This document shows positions 20,901 to 28,154 of a DNA stretch of 64,000 nucleotides, in pieces. Positions within the stretch are counted from its first letter, which is position 1; every line of letters starts with the position of its first letter. A model generated the notes under the pieces. The model saw only the letters and a program-made list of their open reading frames with translations, was not told the origin of the DNA and searched no databases. The DNA comes from Azorinus chamasolen (Eukaryota; Mollusca; Bivalvia; Cardiida; Solecurtidae), in NCBI GenBank assembly GCA_963576725.1, contig OY755243.1, positions 35,749,846 through 35,813,845 of the forward strand, given 5' to 3'. The position numbers and the translations under genes are program-made.

Positions 20901-22342
20901 GAGATAAGTGCACATATCAGAGCTAGAGATAAGTGCACATATCAGAGCTAAAGATAAGTGCACATATCAGAGGTAGAGATAAGTGCACATATCAGAGCTA
21001 GAGATAAGTGCGCATATCAGAGCTAAAGATAAGTGCACATATCAGAGCTAAAGATAAGTGCACATATCAGAGCTAGAGATAAGTGCACATATCAGAGCTA
21101 GAGATAAGTGCGCATATCAGAGCTAAAGATAAGTGCACATATCAGAGCTAAAGATAAGTGCACATATCAGAGCTAGAGATAAGTGCGCATATCAGAGCTA
21201 GAGATAAGTGCACATATCAGAGCTAGAGATAAGTGCGCATATCAGAGCTAAAGATAAGTGCGCATATCAGAGCTAAAGATAAGTGCACATATCAGAGCTA
21301 GAGATAAGTGCGCATATCAGAGCTAGAGATAAGTGCGCATATCAGAGCTAAAGATAAGTGCACATATCAGAGCTAAAGATAAGTGCACATATCAGAGCTA
21401 GAGATAAGTGCACATACTCAAATACTGAAACCATCATTTCTTCACCAAACCCTTTACTGTGACTACTCTTTAGAAGAGACGATTCTAAAGAGTGATCACA
21501 GTATAGGTTTTGGTGGAGAAATAAAAAGAGTTATTCTTGAAAATGTTTTAATTTAGGCATCTTATCTGTAAATTAAGTATATTGTAATGTAAGTAAATTG
21601 TTATTTCAGAGATAATACAAGTGGCTGCCATTATTTCATCTAATTTGTTTTTGTCATTTCAGAGGTAATACGAGGGGCTGCGATTATTTCATCTTGGATC
21701 AGTCTGTCCTGGTCAATGGTCGCCTATCAGAAGGCCCTCAGGTTCTCCCATGAGGATAAAGAGAACATGAAGATAATCGGCATAGCATTCTACTTTATGT
21801 GGAGAGCAACAGAGATTGGTCCTAGAGTTATAGCCCTTGGTCTGTTTGCAGCACAATTCTCGCATCTTGTGTTTGTTGTGGTCTCACTGCATTGGTTTTT
21901 CATGTCTCTTTGGCTGTTCTTTCAAAATACCAAGTTTTACCAGAATCGATGTGAAGAAAGATTCTTCAATGTTGTCTGTGGGTATGTCCTTGTGTTTTGT
22001 TTTCTGAATGTCCGTGATGGACGGACAAGATATAGAATGCTTGTCTACTACATCATAAATTACATTGAGAACTGGCTAATGATGGGATTCTGGTTTTATT
22101 TTACAGATGACAAAAGTGCATGGTTTTATATACCGACGTTTTTCACCATAATTCTGAGTGTTTTCTTACAACTGTTTTTCCAGCTGATGTACTACATGTG
22201 TTTCCATCCTCTAGGACGAGGTGCAATTCCGATCTGCCCTCCCCGTGGAGATTATACATGTTTTCAGTCACTCTGTCATGATCTTGAGGAGTCGGAAAAC
22301 CAATATCATGTTGAAAATTTTCAAACAACTGCTTCAGTTTAG
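11333..22342 (+). CDS. XK-related (XKR) membrane protein, three exons joined
   Basis: Coordinates span the introns; the coding exons are 11333-11937, 19138-19346 and 21663-22342, giving 1494 nt and 497 residues. XKR proteins are multi-pass plasma-membrane proteins; some (XKR8, XKR4, XKR9) act in phospholipid scrambling after caspase cleavage. Visible here: a Cys-rich N-terminal tail, first membrane segment about 100-124 with the FDVVTDILVA motif, further segments at 135-160 and 184-201, the FECFLEAAPQLVIQVYIL motif in exon 2, and SSWISLSWSMVAYQKALR at the start of exon 3, followed by four or more hydrophobic segments. These motifs place it firmly in the family; which vertebrate paralogue it matches is not decided. 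No DxxD caspase site is evident in the short C-terminal tail. No canonical AATAAA was seen soon after the stop. Confidence 0.9.
12000..12975. other. XKR intron 1, unannotated part with a family-A remnant
   Basis: No exon recognised. At about 12725-12815 a half family-A copy remains (GGGAGCCATCTGATAAGGGT, then TACTCTGTATGTAAATG and TATAAGGGAAAGGG). Confidence 0.5.
12984..13137. mobile_element. hAT-type MITE with 8-bp target-site duplication
   Basis: A 154-bp palindromic element starting CACAGGGGGCCATTTCGTGG and ending CGAAATGGCTCCCTGTG. It is flanked by the exact 8-bp direct repeat GTCATATA (12976-12983 and 13138-13145). An 8-bp duplication and CA-GGG termini are those of the hAT superfamily. 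Inner arms pair through CTAAAAGGTAAAAAAAATTG. Non-coding. Confidence 0.85.
13253..13516. mobile_element. Family-E palindromic MITE
   Basis: Left end TTTAACCCTTCGCTTGCTAT, right end AGCAAGAGAAGGGTTAAA. Core palindrome GACCCAGATGAGACAGCTCC meeting TGCAGGAGCTGTCTCATC. Further copies are at 35147-35390 and, reversed, 44205-44640. Confidence 0.9.
13587..13815. mobile_element. Family-C palindromic MITE
   Basis: Begins TTAACCCTTTCCTCCATAAA, carries the core GAGCATTTGCTCCTATATGG with CAAATGCTCTATTTATCACA, then CTCCTTTTCAGTAGATTTAT and CCTATGAGGGAATGGG at the right. The right TTAA has mutated. Confidence 0.85.
14034..14310. mobile_element. Family-A MITE, truncated core
   Basis: TTTAACCCTGTATCTATTCT at the left, GCAGACAGAGTAGATCCAAG in the core, with CAGGGTCTGCTCTGTTTGCT as partner; right end decayed near GAGAGAAGAGATTGAATG. 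Confidence 0.7.
14321..14541. mobile_element. Family-A MITE with one core arm deleted
   Basis: Left TTAACCCTTTACTCCATTAA, right TATTCAAGTAAAGGGTTA. The core has GAGTAGACCCAGATCAGATT then GCTCCTGTTTGC, so the second arm of the hairpin is missing. Confidence 0.8.
14542..15324. other. XKR intron 1, unannotated part
   Basis: No exon recognised. A family-A-like core fragment (CCCAGATCAAACTATTCTTG with GTTTGATCAGGATCTGC) sits near 14930-14985. Confidence 0.45.
15325..15552. mobile_element. Family-C palindromic MITE
   Basis: TTAACCCTTTCCTCCATAAA to CCTATGAGGGAATGAGTTAA. Core ACCATTGTGATAAATAGAGC pairs with GCTCTATTTATCACAATGGT. Its last TTAA (15549-15552) is also the first TTAA of the next family-A element. 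Confidence 0.9.
15549..15862. mobile_element. Family-A MITE sharing a TTAA with the preceding family-C copy
   Basis: TTAACCCTTTACTCCATAGA to AAGTAAAGGGTTAA. Core GAGTAGACCCAGATCAGATG, with some extra bases between the arms (TCCGTGTACATG) before GAGCTGTCTGACTAGG. Confidence 0.85.
15863..16301. other. XKR intron 1, unannotated part
   Basis: No exon, RNA or repeat core recognised apart from scattered TACATGTA motifs. Confidence 0.45.
16302..16537. mobile_element. Family-A MITE
   Basis: Left TTTAACCCTTTAAGTTTACTCC; core GAGTAGACCCAGATCAACTG and GACATCTGATCTCAGTGATC with a small internal duplication of the GATCT segment; right CATGGAGTTTCGAAAGGGTAAA. Confidence 0.75.
16633..16851. mobile_element. 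Family-A2 MITE, reverse sense
   Basis: TTAACGCTTTCCCTGTTCTG, ATTTCAATACCTACTGAATA, core GAGCAGACCCTGATCAAACG followed directly by CTATAGGCAAATGCGTG, so one hairpin arm is lost; ends GAGGGAAAGGGTTAA. Confidence 0.8.
16852..17159. other. XKR intron 1, unannotated part
   Basis: Nothing recognised. Confidence 0.45.
17160..17805. mobile_element. Composite of family-A pieces with a family-D insertion
   Basis: Two family-A cores lie in tandem at about 17185-17330 (each GTAGACCCAGATCAGATG). A family-D element at about 17398-17575 interrupts, with a near-perfect palindrome ACCAAACCCTATGCTGTGAC. A reversed family-A element then runs from TACTTTATTCCATGAATATT to about 17800 (CTGGGTCTACTCTGTTTGCA, TTTAACCTTTTCCTC). 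Confidence 0.8.
17815..18120. mobile_element. Palindromic MITE with a perfect 78-bp family-B-like core
   Basis: The core 17949-18026 is an exact 39+39 bp palindrome, CAGCTTAATGCAGGTCTAAA onwards, with no loop. Outer parts (GATATCTCGAACTCGGATAA on the left, TTGAAGTTCAAGATATTAAG on the right) look like worn inverted ends. The core resembles family B but uses GGTCTAAAG where B has GGACAAAAG. Confidence 0.8.
18200..18375. mobile_element. Family-A half joined to family-C half
   Basis: TAAGCAAACATAGCAGACCC and GGTTCTACTCTGTTTGCAAA are family A. They run straight into GACGCTCCAATAGGAGCAAA and TGCTCTTTATCACAATGC of family C. The join suggests insertion followed by deletion, or recombination between families. 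Confidence 0.65.
18686..18999 (+). mobile_element. tRNA-derived SINE with 12-bp target-site duplication
   Basis: The head is a tRNA-like RNA polymerase III promoter: box A TGGCTCAGTGGTAGAGC and box B GGTTCGATCCC, with CCGGCCGCG at its 5-prime edge. The body continues through GGGTGGGGTGCCCTTGCC and the 3-prime end CGGACATAAAACCCAACTC, then CTCACTCACTC. It is flanked by an exact 12-bp direct repeat, TCAAACTATCAT (18674-18685 and 19000-19011), so it is a full-length, fairly recent insertion. It lies in XKR intron 1, in the sense orientation. The layout resembles the tRNA-derived SINEs known from molluscs; the exact family is not assigned. Confidence 0.9.
19138..19346 (+). CDS. XKR gene, exon 2
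   Basis: Acceptor TTTCTATTACAG ends at 19137; donor GTGAGT begins at 19347. The first base completes codon 202 and the last base begins codon 272, so it matches phase 2 before and phase 1 after. It encodes residues 203-271, including QLEYMYNGIKS and the family motif MFECFLEAAPQLVIQVYI. The intron just before it is a run of TTTCATTTCATCAAACTT repeats that serve as the pyrimidine tract. Confidence 0.92.
19372..19525. mobile_element. Family-A MITE, left part only
   Basis: TTAACCTGTTACCTCATGAATATTTATG up to CAAACAGAGTAGACCCAGATCAT, after which the second arm is missing. In XKR intron 2. Confidence 0.65.
19562..19962. mobile_element. Family-C MITE interrupted by a nested insertion
   Basis: TTAACCCATTCCCTCATATT at the left (the CCCTCATATT is duplicated) and CTGTAATGGGTTAA at the right. 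The core ACCATTGTGATAAATAGAGC is an intact hairpin. About 186 bp (19699-19885) split the family-C right arm between TTTCCTTTTT and AGTTAATGCTCC. Confidence 0.85.
19699..19885 (+). mobile_element. Small family-F-like element nested in family C
   Basis: Begins TAGCTCGTCTGTTTTGAAGA, folds AGCTCGTGTTTTC-type ends (AGCTCG...CGAGCT), includes GTCGTCGTCTGAAATTTTAA, and ends GTGGTGCTCTTGTTGTT. The left hairpin and CTCTTGTT right end match the larger F elements elsewhere. No target-site duplication is visible. Confidence 0.7.
20071..20280. mobile_element. Family-B palindromic MITE
   Basis: Left end ACAGTAAAAACCCTCTAATG, right end GTGGTCGCATTAGAGGGGTT plus CAACTATAG. The core GCTTAATGCAGGATGAAAGT pairs with ACTTTCATCCTGCATTAAGC. 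Ends of the form TA-CAGTAAAACC suggest a Tc1/mariner-like origin with a TA target. Confidence 0.85.
20281..20444. mobile_element. Family-A MITE, reversed and incomplete
   Basis: GAATATTAATTAGCTGAATT, AAGCAAATAGAACAGGCC, then GGATCTGCTCTGTTTGTAAA GGTGTTAAAAGG. The right end runs directly into the 25-bp satellite. Confidence 0.65.
20445..21415. repeat. 25-bp satellite, about 39 units, in XKR intron 2
   Basis: Unit ATCAGAGCTAGAGATAAGTG plus CACAT. One unit is 6 bp short (near 20535). Two variable sites, AGAGAT/AAAGAT and CACAT/CGCAT, alternate in the right half in a roughly four-to-five-unit pattern, which suggests higher-order repeat amplification there. The left half is more uniform. It ends about 250 bp before exon 3. 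Confidence 0.95.
21428..21580. mobile_element. Family-D palindromic MITE
   Basis: ACCAAACCCTTTACTGTGAC pairs with GTGATCACAGTATAGGTTTTGGTG around CTCTTTAGAAGAGACGATTCTAAAGAG. Flanks ACTCAAATACTGAAACC and TTATTCTTGAAAATGTTTTA match those of the copy near 40.03 kb. Confidence 0.8.
21603..21648 (+). repeat. Duplicated pseudo-acceptor before XKR exon 3
   Basis: TATTTCAGAGATAATACAAG and the following GGCTGCCATTATTTCATCT closely match the true acceptor and exon start 53 bp downstream. Use of this upstream AG would keep the frame briefly, then meet a TAA at the real exon junction. It is therefore a decoy or an alternative acceptor giving a truncated protein. Confidence 0.8.
21663..22342 (+). CDS. 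XKR gene, exon 3 (terminal)
   Basis: Acceptor TTTTTGTCATTTCAG ends at 21662. Exon 3 completes Glu272 and codes residues 273-497 ending in TAG. It opens with VIRGAAIISSWISLSWSMVA and carries hydrophobic segments in IIGIAFYFMWRATEIGPRVI, FAAQFSHLVFVVVSLHWFF, VVCGYVLVFCFLNV, YIINYIENWLMMGFWFYF and FTIILSVFLQLFFQLMYY. The tail after CFHPLGRG is short and polar. This start, upstream of the first ATG in the frame, is fixed by phase agreement with exon 2. Confidence 0.92.
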
Positions 22343-22434
22343 GTTTTATTGATGTTGTGTATCATAAGGCTTTGGGTAAAAGAATGGGACTTCTGTTTCA
22401 TGGGGAAAAAATCAGATATTTTATGCAAGTTTTT

Positions 22435-22642
22435 AACTCTTTGCACGCTAGCGTCGAAACTGTGATTGCTGATGCAAACAGTTTGGATCCAGATGATACG
22501 CCGCATAATTCGGCGTCTCATCAGGATCCAAACTTTTTGTCACCTTGACCATATTTTTGCAAACAAATGAGAAAAAGTTTATTTTAAGAATTGAAGCAGA
22601 CGACAATTGTTGCAGACGTAACTTAGCATGCAATGAGTTAAT
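22435..22642. mobile_element. Family-H palindromic MITE
   Basis: TTAACTCTTTGCACGCTAGC at the left and CTTAGCATGCAATGAGTTAA at the right. The core TTTGGATCCAGATGATACGC pairs with GGCGTCTCATCAGGATCCAA. It starts about 95 bp after the XKR stop codon. Confidence 0.88.
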
Positions 22643-22710
22643 CAGATGTTTTCAAAATAGATATGCCAAAAGGTTTGCATGTTTATCACAACTGTATTGT
22701 TTGCACTTTT

Positions 22711-25700
22711 TAGCTCACCTGAGCCGAAGGCTCAGGATGAACTATTGTGACCGCGATGTGTCCGGCGTCTGGCGTCCGTCCACATTTTCAAATGACATCT
22801 CCTCTGAAACCACTGACCAGATTTTAACCAAACTTTGTCAGAAGCATCAGTGGCTAGGGGGAACGAAATATTGTTCAAATCATGGTATGTAGTATTGTGT
22901 AATGGTCCTCTACAAAGATTGTTCAAATTATGACCCGAGCCAAGAATGACCCGCCCCGGGGCTTATCAGTTTTTCATAGGAAAATCTTTATAAATCTTCT
23001 TCTCTGAAACTGTAAGGCCTAGACCTTTGATATTTGGTATGTAGCATCATCTAATGTCCTCTACAAAGATTGTTCAATTTATTATCCCCGGCCAAAAATG
23101 TCCCCATCCCGGGGCTTATCAGTTTTTCATAGAAAAATCTTTAAAAATCATCTTCTCCAAAACTGTAAGGCCTAGAGATTTTATATGTAGTATGATCTAG
23201 TAATCCTCTACAAATATTGTTCAAATAATGACCCCAGGACCAAAAATGGCCCCACCCCAGGGGCTTATCAGTTTTTATGCCCCAAAGCTAGGCTTTGGCG
23301 GCATATAGTGATCGCACCGTGCGTGGGTGGGTGTGTGGGTGGGTGTGTGTACCTTTTGTCCGGAGTATATTTCCTTTGTCACATCAGCTACGGATACCAA
23401 ATTTGGTGTGTGAGTTCATCTTGGGATGGCGGAGTGTTGCGTACCATTTACATGTCACTGTGACCTTGACCTTTGACCTTTATTTTACAAAAAGCTTGTC
23501 CGGAGCATATCTCCTTTACCATACCAGCTACAGATTCCAAATTTGGTGTGTGAGTTCATGTTGGGATGGCGGAGTGTCGCATACCATTTCCAGGTCACTG
23601 TGACCTTGACCTTGACCTTTGACCTCGATTTTAAAAAAAGCTTATACCTTATCAGCTACAAAAAGCTTGTCCGGAGTATATCGCCTATACCTTACCAGCT
23701 AAGGATTCCAAATTTGGTGTGTGAGTTCATCTTGGGATGGAGGAGTGTCGCGTACCATTTTTAGATCACTGTGACCTTGAACATGACCGTTGACCGATTT
23801 TACAAAAAGCTTGTCCGGAGCATATCTCCTTTACCTTACCAGCTACAGATTCCAAATTTGGTGTGTGAGTTCATCTTGGGATGGCGGAGTGTCGCGTACC
23901 ATTTCCAGGTCACTGTGACCTTGACCTTGACCTTTGACCTCGATTTTAAAAGAGCTTATACCTTACCAGCTACAAAAAGCTTGTCCGGAGTATATCAACT
24001 ATACCTTACCAGCTAAGGATTCCAAATTTGGTGTGTGAGTTCATATTGGGATGGAGGAGTGTCGCGTACTATTTTCAGATCACTGTGACCTTGACCTTGA
24101 CCTTTGACTGATTTTACAAAAAGCTTGTCCAGAGCATATCTCCTATACGTTACCAGATACGGATTCCAAATTTGGTGTGTGAGATCACCTTGAGATGATG
24201 GAGTGTCGCGTACCGTTTTCAGGTCACCTTGACCTTGACCTTTGACCTCGATTTTACAAAAAGCTTGTCCGGAGCATATCTCCTATACCTTACCAGCTAC
24301 GGATCCAAAATTTGGTAGGTGAGTTCATCTTGGGATGACGGAGTATCGCGTATCATTTTCAGGTCACTGTGACCTTGGCCTTTGACCTCGATTTTACAAA
24401 AAGCTTATACCTTACCAGCTGCAAAAAGCTTTCCGGAGTATATCTCCAATACTTTACCAGCTACGGATTCCAAATTTGGTGTGTGAGTTCATCTTGGGAT
24501 GGAGGAATGTCGCGTACCATTTTCAGGTCACTGTGACCTTGACCTTGACCTTCGACCTCGATTTTGCAAAAAAGGTTGTCCAGAGAATATCTCCTATACC
24601 TTACCAGCTACGGATTCCAAATTTGGTGTGTGAGTTTATCTTGGGATGGCGGTGTGTCGCGTTCCATTTTCAGGTCACTGTGACCTTGACCTTTGACCTC
24701 GATTTTACAAAAAGCTTGTCCGGAGCATTTCTCCTATACCTTACCAGCTACGGATTCCAAATTTGGTTTGTGAGTTCATCTTGGGATGGCGGAGAGTGTA
24801 CCATTTTCAGAGCACTGACCTTGACCTTTGACCTGAATTTTACAGTCCGGAGCATATCTCCTATACCTTACCAGATACAAAAAGCTTGTCCAGAGCATAT
24901 CTCCTATACCTTACCAGCTACGGATTCCAAATTTGGTGTGTGAGTTCATCTTTGGATGGAGGAGTGTCGCGTACCATTTTCAGGTCAGTGTGCCCTTGAC
25001 CTTTGACCTTGATTTTACTAAAGGCTTGTCCGGAGCATAATCTCCTATACCTTATCAGTTACAGATTCCAAATTTGTAATTTATAAGTATTGGACAGGTA
25101 TGCTTAGGCAAACAGTGTAGACCCGAATCAAACTACAGGGTCTACACTGTTTGCTACTACATTAGCATGAATCAGACATTATAAAGAGCTCTAAATACTA
25201 TTCATACATGGGTAGGCCATGCTGTTCAAATACTTGCAGTGTCAGAACTTTCAGATGAATTACAGCATTATAACAATATAGACCCATATCAGACAGCTCC
25301 TGTAGGAGCTACTGGGTCTTCATTGCTTGCTTACAACACTACCTAAATCAGATGCTATACATGCTTATGCAAAGAATGTAGATCCATATTAGGTAACTTC
25401 TGTTGCAGCTGTCTAAGAGCCAGTGTTACATGAAACTTTGACCATGCGTTTAGAATTGACTGAGGGTATGTTTTTAACGTTAAGGATCGACATAGGGTCT
25501 TTCTTAAGCGTTAAGAATCAACTTAACACTTTGGGGGCATTTGTCACCCGTGACAACTCTCTTGTTCATATGAAAATCTTTAAAAATCTTCTCTGAAACT
25601 GTAAGGCTTAGACCTTTGATGTTTGGTATGAAGCATGATCTAATAGTCTTCTACAAATACTGTTCAAATTATGACCTTCAGACCAAAAATGGCCCGCCCC

Positions 25701-26166
25701 GGGGCTTATCATGTTTTCATAGGAAAATCTTTAAAAATCTTCTTCCCTGAATCTGTAAGGCCTAGAGCTTTGATGTTTGGTATGTTACATGGTCTTATGG
25801 TCCTCTACAAATTTTGTTCAAATTATAACCCCCGGGGCAAAAATGGCCCCACCCATTACTTAAGAAAAACCTTAAAAAATCTTTGCCCCTGAAACCATAA
25901 GACCCATACCTTACACATTTTTTATGTAGCTTTGCCTTGTGGTCCTCTACCATGAATGTTCAACTTATGACCTTCGACTTTTTTTTATGGGGAAATTATA
26001 AAATATTATGTTTCTCTGAAACTGTAAGGCTTAGACCTTTAATTAATGGCATGCTGCTTTGCCTTGTGGTTCTATACCAAGATTGTACAAATGATGACTT
26101 CTGGGTAAAAAATGGCCCTACCCCTGGCTCAGGTGAGCGCTTCAGGGCCTCATGGCCCTCTTCTAT
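22711..26166 (+). mobile_element. Family-F element split by a nested family-G element
   Basis: Left end TAGCTCACCTGAGCCGAAGG folds on itself (GAGCC-GAA-GGCTC). Internal tandem units of about 150 bp (GACCTTTGATATTTGGTATG, GTCCTCTACAAAGATTGTTC, AAAAATGGCCCC) continue to 23275, and resume at 25565 up to GGCTCAGGTGAGCGCTTCAG and the terminal hairpin GGGCCTCATGGCCC. No protein domain is visible; the frames in it are repeats of the unit. Confidence 0.85.
23279..25564 (+). mobile_element. Family-G element nested in family F, 13 tandem units
   Basis: Starts ATGCCCCAAAGCTAGGCTTT and ends ACTTTGGGGGCATTTGTCAC then CTCTCTTGTT. About 13 units of about 140-170 bp, each with TTGTCCGGAGCATATCTCCT, GATTCCAAATTTGGTGTGTG and GTCACTGTGACCTTGACC. 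It interrupts F between CTTATCAGTTTTT and CATATGAAAATC, which join to the normal F unit, with no target-site duplication. Long frames in this region (such as 24476-24943) are unit translations, not genes. About 25090-25430 holds diverged family-A cores. Confidence 0.85.
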
Positions 26167-26221
26167 ATACAGTAAAATCTCTTTTATTCAAATTTTATAT
26201 ATAGAAGAATTTAGACCCTTT

Positions 26222-26292
26222 TAAGCAGGTGGCTGCTTAATGCATGGTGAAAGTCATACAGAAAGCTTCACCTGAGCCACCTGTCTAAAGAT
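26222..26292. mobile_element. Family-B half element
   Basis: TTTTAAGCAGGTGGCTGCTTAATGCATGGTGAAAGTCATACAGAAAGCTTC and then CACCTG; the second arm is nearly absent. Confidence 0.6.
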
Positions 26293-26412
26293 CGATAATT
26301 ATACGTATTTTAGTGTTCTAGATAACAAGGTTTTGAATAATTTTGTAGAAAAGAGTTGACTGAAACCCTTTACCATGATTTACAGTTATGGAATATTCCC
26401 TGTCACTTATAT

Positions 26413-26698
26413 TTAACCCTTTACTCAGTGAATCTTAATGTAAGAAATAATGACATCATGAATATTAACTAGGTTAATCACGCCTTTACAAACAGAGAAG
26501 ACCCAAATCATATAACTCCTATAGGAGCTGTCTGATCAGGGTCTGCTCTGTTTGGTTATGATATAATATAGATATGATTCTCCAGTTTCTGCCATGGCCA
26601 AATATTCCTGAGTCCATGTGCTATTATAGCAAATTAATCCAATTAATGTTCTTGACGTCATTATTTCTTACATGAATATTCATGGAGGAAAGGGTTAG
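26413..26698. mobile_element. Family-A MITE with the same end on both sides
   Basis: TTAACCCTTTACTCAGTGAA at the left, core GAGAAGACCCAAATCATATA with AGGAGCTGTCTGATCAGGGT, and CATGGAGGAAAGGGTTA at the right. Both outer thirds carry the AAGAAATAATGACATCATGA type of sequence, which is normally on one side only. Confidence 0.8.
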
Positions 26699-27171
26699 TG
26701 TAGTGTGTGACAAACATTATAGATCTTGACAGGACATTGATTTCTCATATAGTAGCTGTCTAGGTCTGTACTGTTTGCAAATCTCAGATCCACGTTCCGT
26801 TTACACTGCTCATATGTATACAGGGACCCTGAAAGGTTGCTAAACTTTTTTGTACGTTAAAACTCGTTTTGTCTGTCACCTGCTTTAACAGGGTAACACT
26901 TCTTCGTCGTTTTGTCAGTCTGTCTGTTCATCTGTATATCACGCTTTTGCCAAACTCCTGTCTGTAGATGACACATGTTCCAACACTCTTGTTTGTTTCA
27001 CCTCTTGATATTGTGATAGTCTCACATAAAGTGGCCTTATATTTTATGAGGTCTTAAAGTGTTATTTTATTTTTTTAGATAAATGAGTATCTTAATGAGA
27101 GAAAGACCCTTAGGGTGCTGTAAACTGAGGGCATAGTGCAAAGCTGTGGTAACTATGACCAGTTGGATGAA
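26699..27171. other. Unannotated spacer with a short repeat fragment
   Basis: TAAAACTCGTTTTGTCTGTC and TCGTTTTGTCAGTCTGTCTG around 26855-26935 resemble the head of family-I elements. No gene recognised. Confidence 0.45.
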
Positions 27172-27300
27172 CTCATGCTGATTGGGTGCCAAGAAACTTG
27201 GTCAATCTCTTCAGTGCTGATTAGGTGCCAAGAAACTTGGTGAATCTCTTCAGTGATGATTGGGTGCCAAGAAACTTGGTGAATATCTTCAGTATCTAAA
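27172..27300. repeat. Three 39-bp tandem units
   Basis: Unit GATTGGGTGCCAAGAAACTT plus GGTGAATCTCTTCAGTGAT, three copies differing by single bases. The flanks (AGTTGGATGAACT and ATCTAAACTGTTTG) could be the ends of a family-H palindrome. Confidence 0.85.
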
Positions 27301-27317
27301 CTGTTTGACATTCTTGT

Positions 27318-27583
27318 TTTTAACCCCTTCCACATCTCCTTCATAATAAACACCTTTTCATGCATTTGCAAATAGAGTAGACCCAGATCAGATGGCTCCT
27401 ATAGGAGTCATCTGATTGGGATCTGCTCTTTTTGCTTAAATTATAATAAAGATCTTATTCTACAGTTTCTTCCTGTGCAAACATGTGTTTATGTGCTGTT
27501 ATGTGCTGTTATAAAGATTAATCTAACTGATATTGATGATGTCATTATTTCTTATATGAATAGGGAATAGGTAAAGGGTTAAA
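27318..27583. mobile_element. Family-A MITE
   Basis: TTTAACCCCTTCCACATCTC to TAGGTAAAGGGTTAA; core GTAGACCCAGATCAGATGGC meeting TCCTATAGGAGTCATCTGAT. Confidence 0.85.
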
Positions 27584-27649
27584 TAATAATCAAATTTGAC
27601 TAGTGGAGGAAAACAGTTATCTTGTAAAGTTTATAAGCTAAATAATTCT

Positions 27650-27880
27650 AACTCCTCACTCCATAAATATACCTTTTAACACCTTTGAATGCCTTTGCCA
27701 ACAGAGAAGACTCCGATAAGGTCTGCTGTGTTTGCTTATTAAGTGATATATATCTGATTATACAGTATTTTTCATGACAAAAACATATATTTATTTATTT
27801 GCCATTATAAACCTTCATCTAATTAATATGCATAATGTCATCATTTCTTCCATGAATATTCATGGAGTAAAGAGTTAGCA
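27650..27880. mobile_element. Family-A MITE with deleted core
   Basis: AACTCCTCACTCCATAAATA at the left, core reduced to GAGAAGACTCCGATAAGGTCTGC, right end TATTCATGGAGTAAAGAGTTA. Confidence 0.75.
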
Positions 27881-27892
27881 ATAATGTAGCTA

Positions 27893-28045
27893 CAGTAAAA
27901 CCCCACTAAACAGCAACTGGCGTCATTTAAAGTCGGTGGTTGCTTAATGCAGGAAGAAAGTAATGGAGAAAGCTCCTATATAGGAGCTTTCTGCATAACT
28001 TTATCCTACAAACCAAGTTTAGTGGGGGTATATAGGAGTCACCAT
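27893..28045. mobile_element. Family-B palindromic MITE
   Basis: CTACAGTAAAACCCCACTAA, core CAGGAAGAAAGTAATGGAGA and AAGCTCCTATATAGGAGCTT, right end AAACCAAGTTTAGTGGGGGT. The outer motif differs slightly from other copies (CCCCACTAAACAGC). Confidence 0.8.
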
Positions 28046-28154
28046 GTTAGTTGGTACATTTGTCAGTCTATTGGTTTTGCTAGTCTGGAGTATTTCTCAG
28101 CAACTTCTGACAGGATTTCAAATTAACGTTATTGGAAGCTTCATGCTTGTATCA

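Noticed and set aside
20445..21415. A CRISPR array
   Set aside because: Units are contiguous 25-bp repeats with no unique spacers, in eukaryotic intron DNA. It is a satellite. The same holds for the arrays at 40363-40828 and 623-998.
23295..24943. A repetitive secreted protein encoded by the long frames in this stretch
   Set aside because: The frames repeat with the 140-170 bp unit, shift between frames from unit to unit, and have no start or splice context. They are translations of the family-G tandem body.
22711..26166. Canonical Helitron
   Set aside because: The right end has a hairpin and no target duplication is visible, but the ends are not TC...CTRR, the G insertion is not between A and T, and no Rep/helicase is present. 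Left as an unclassified element.
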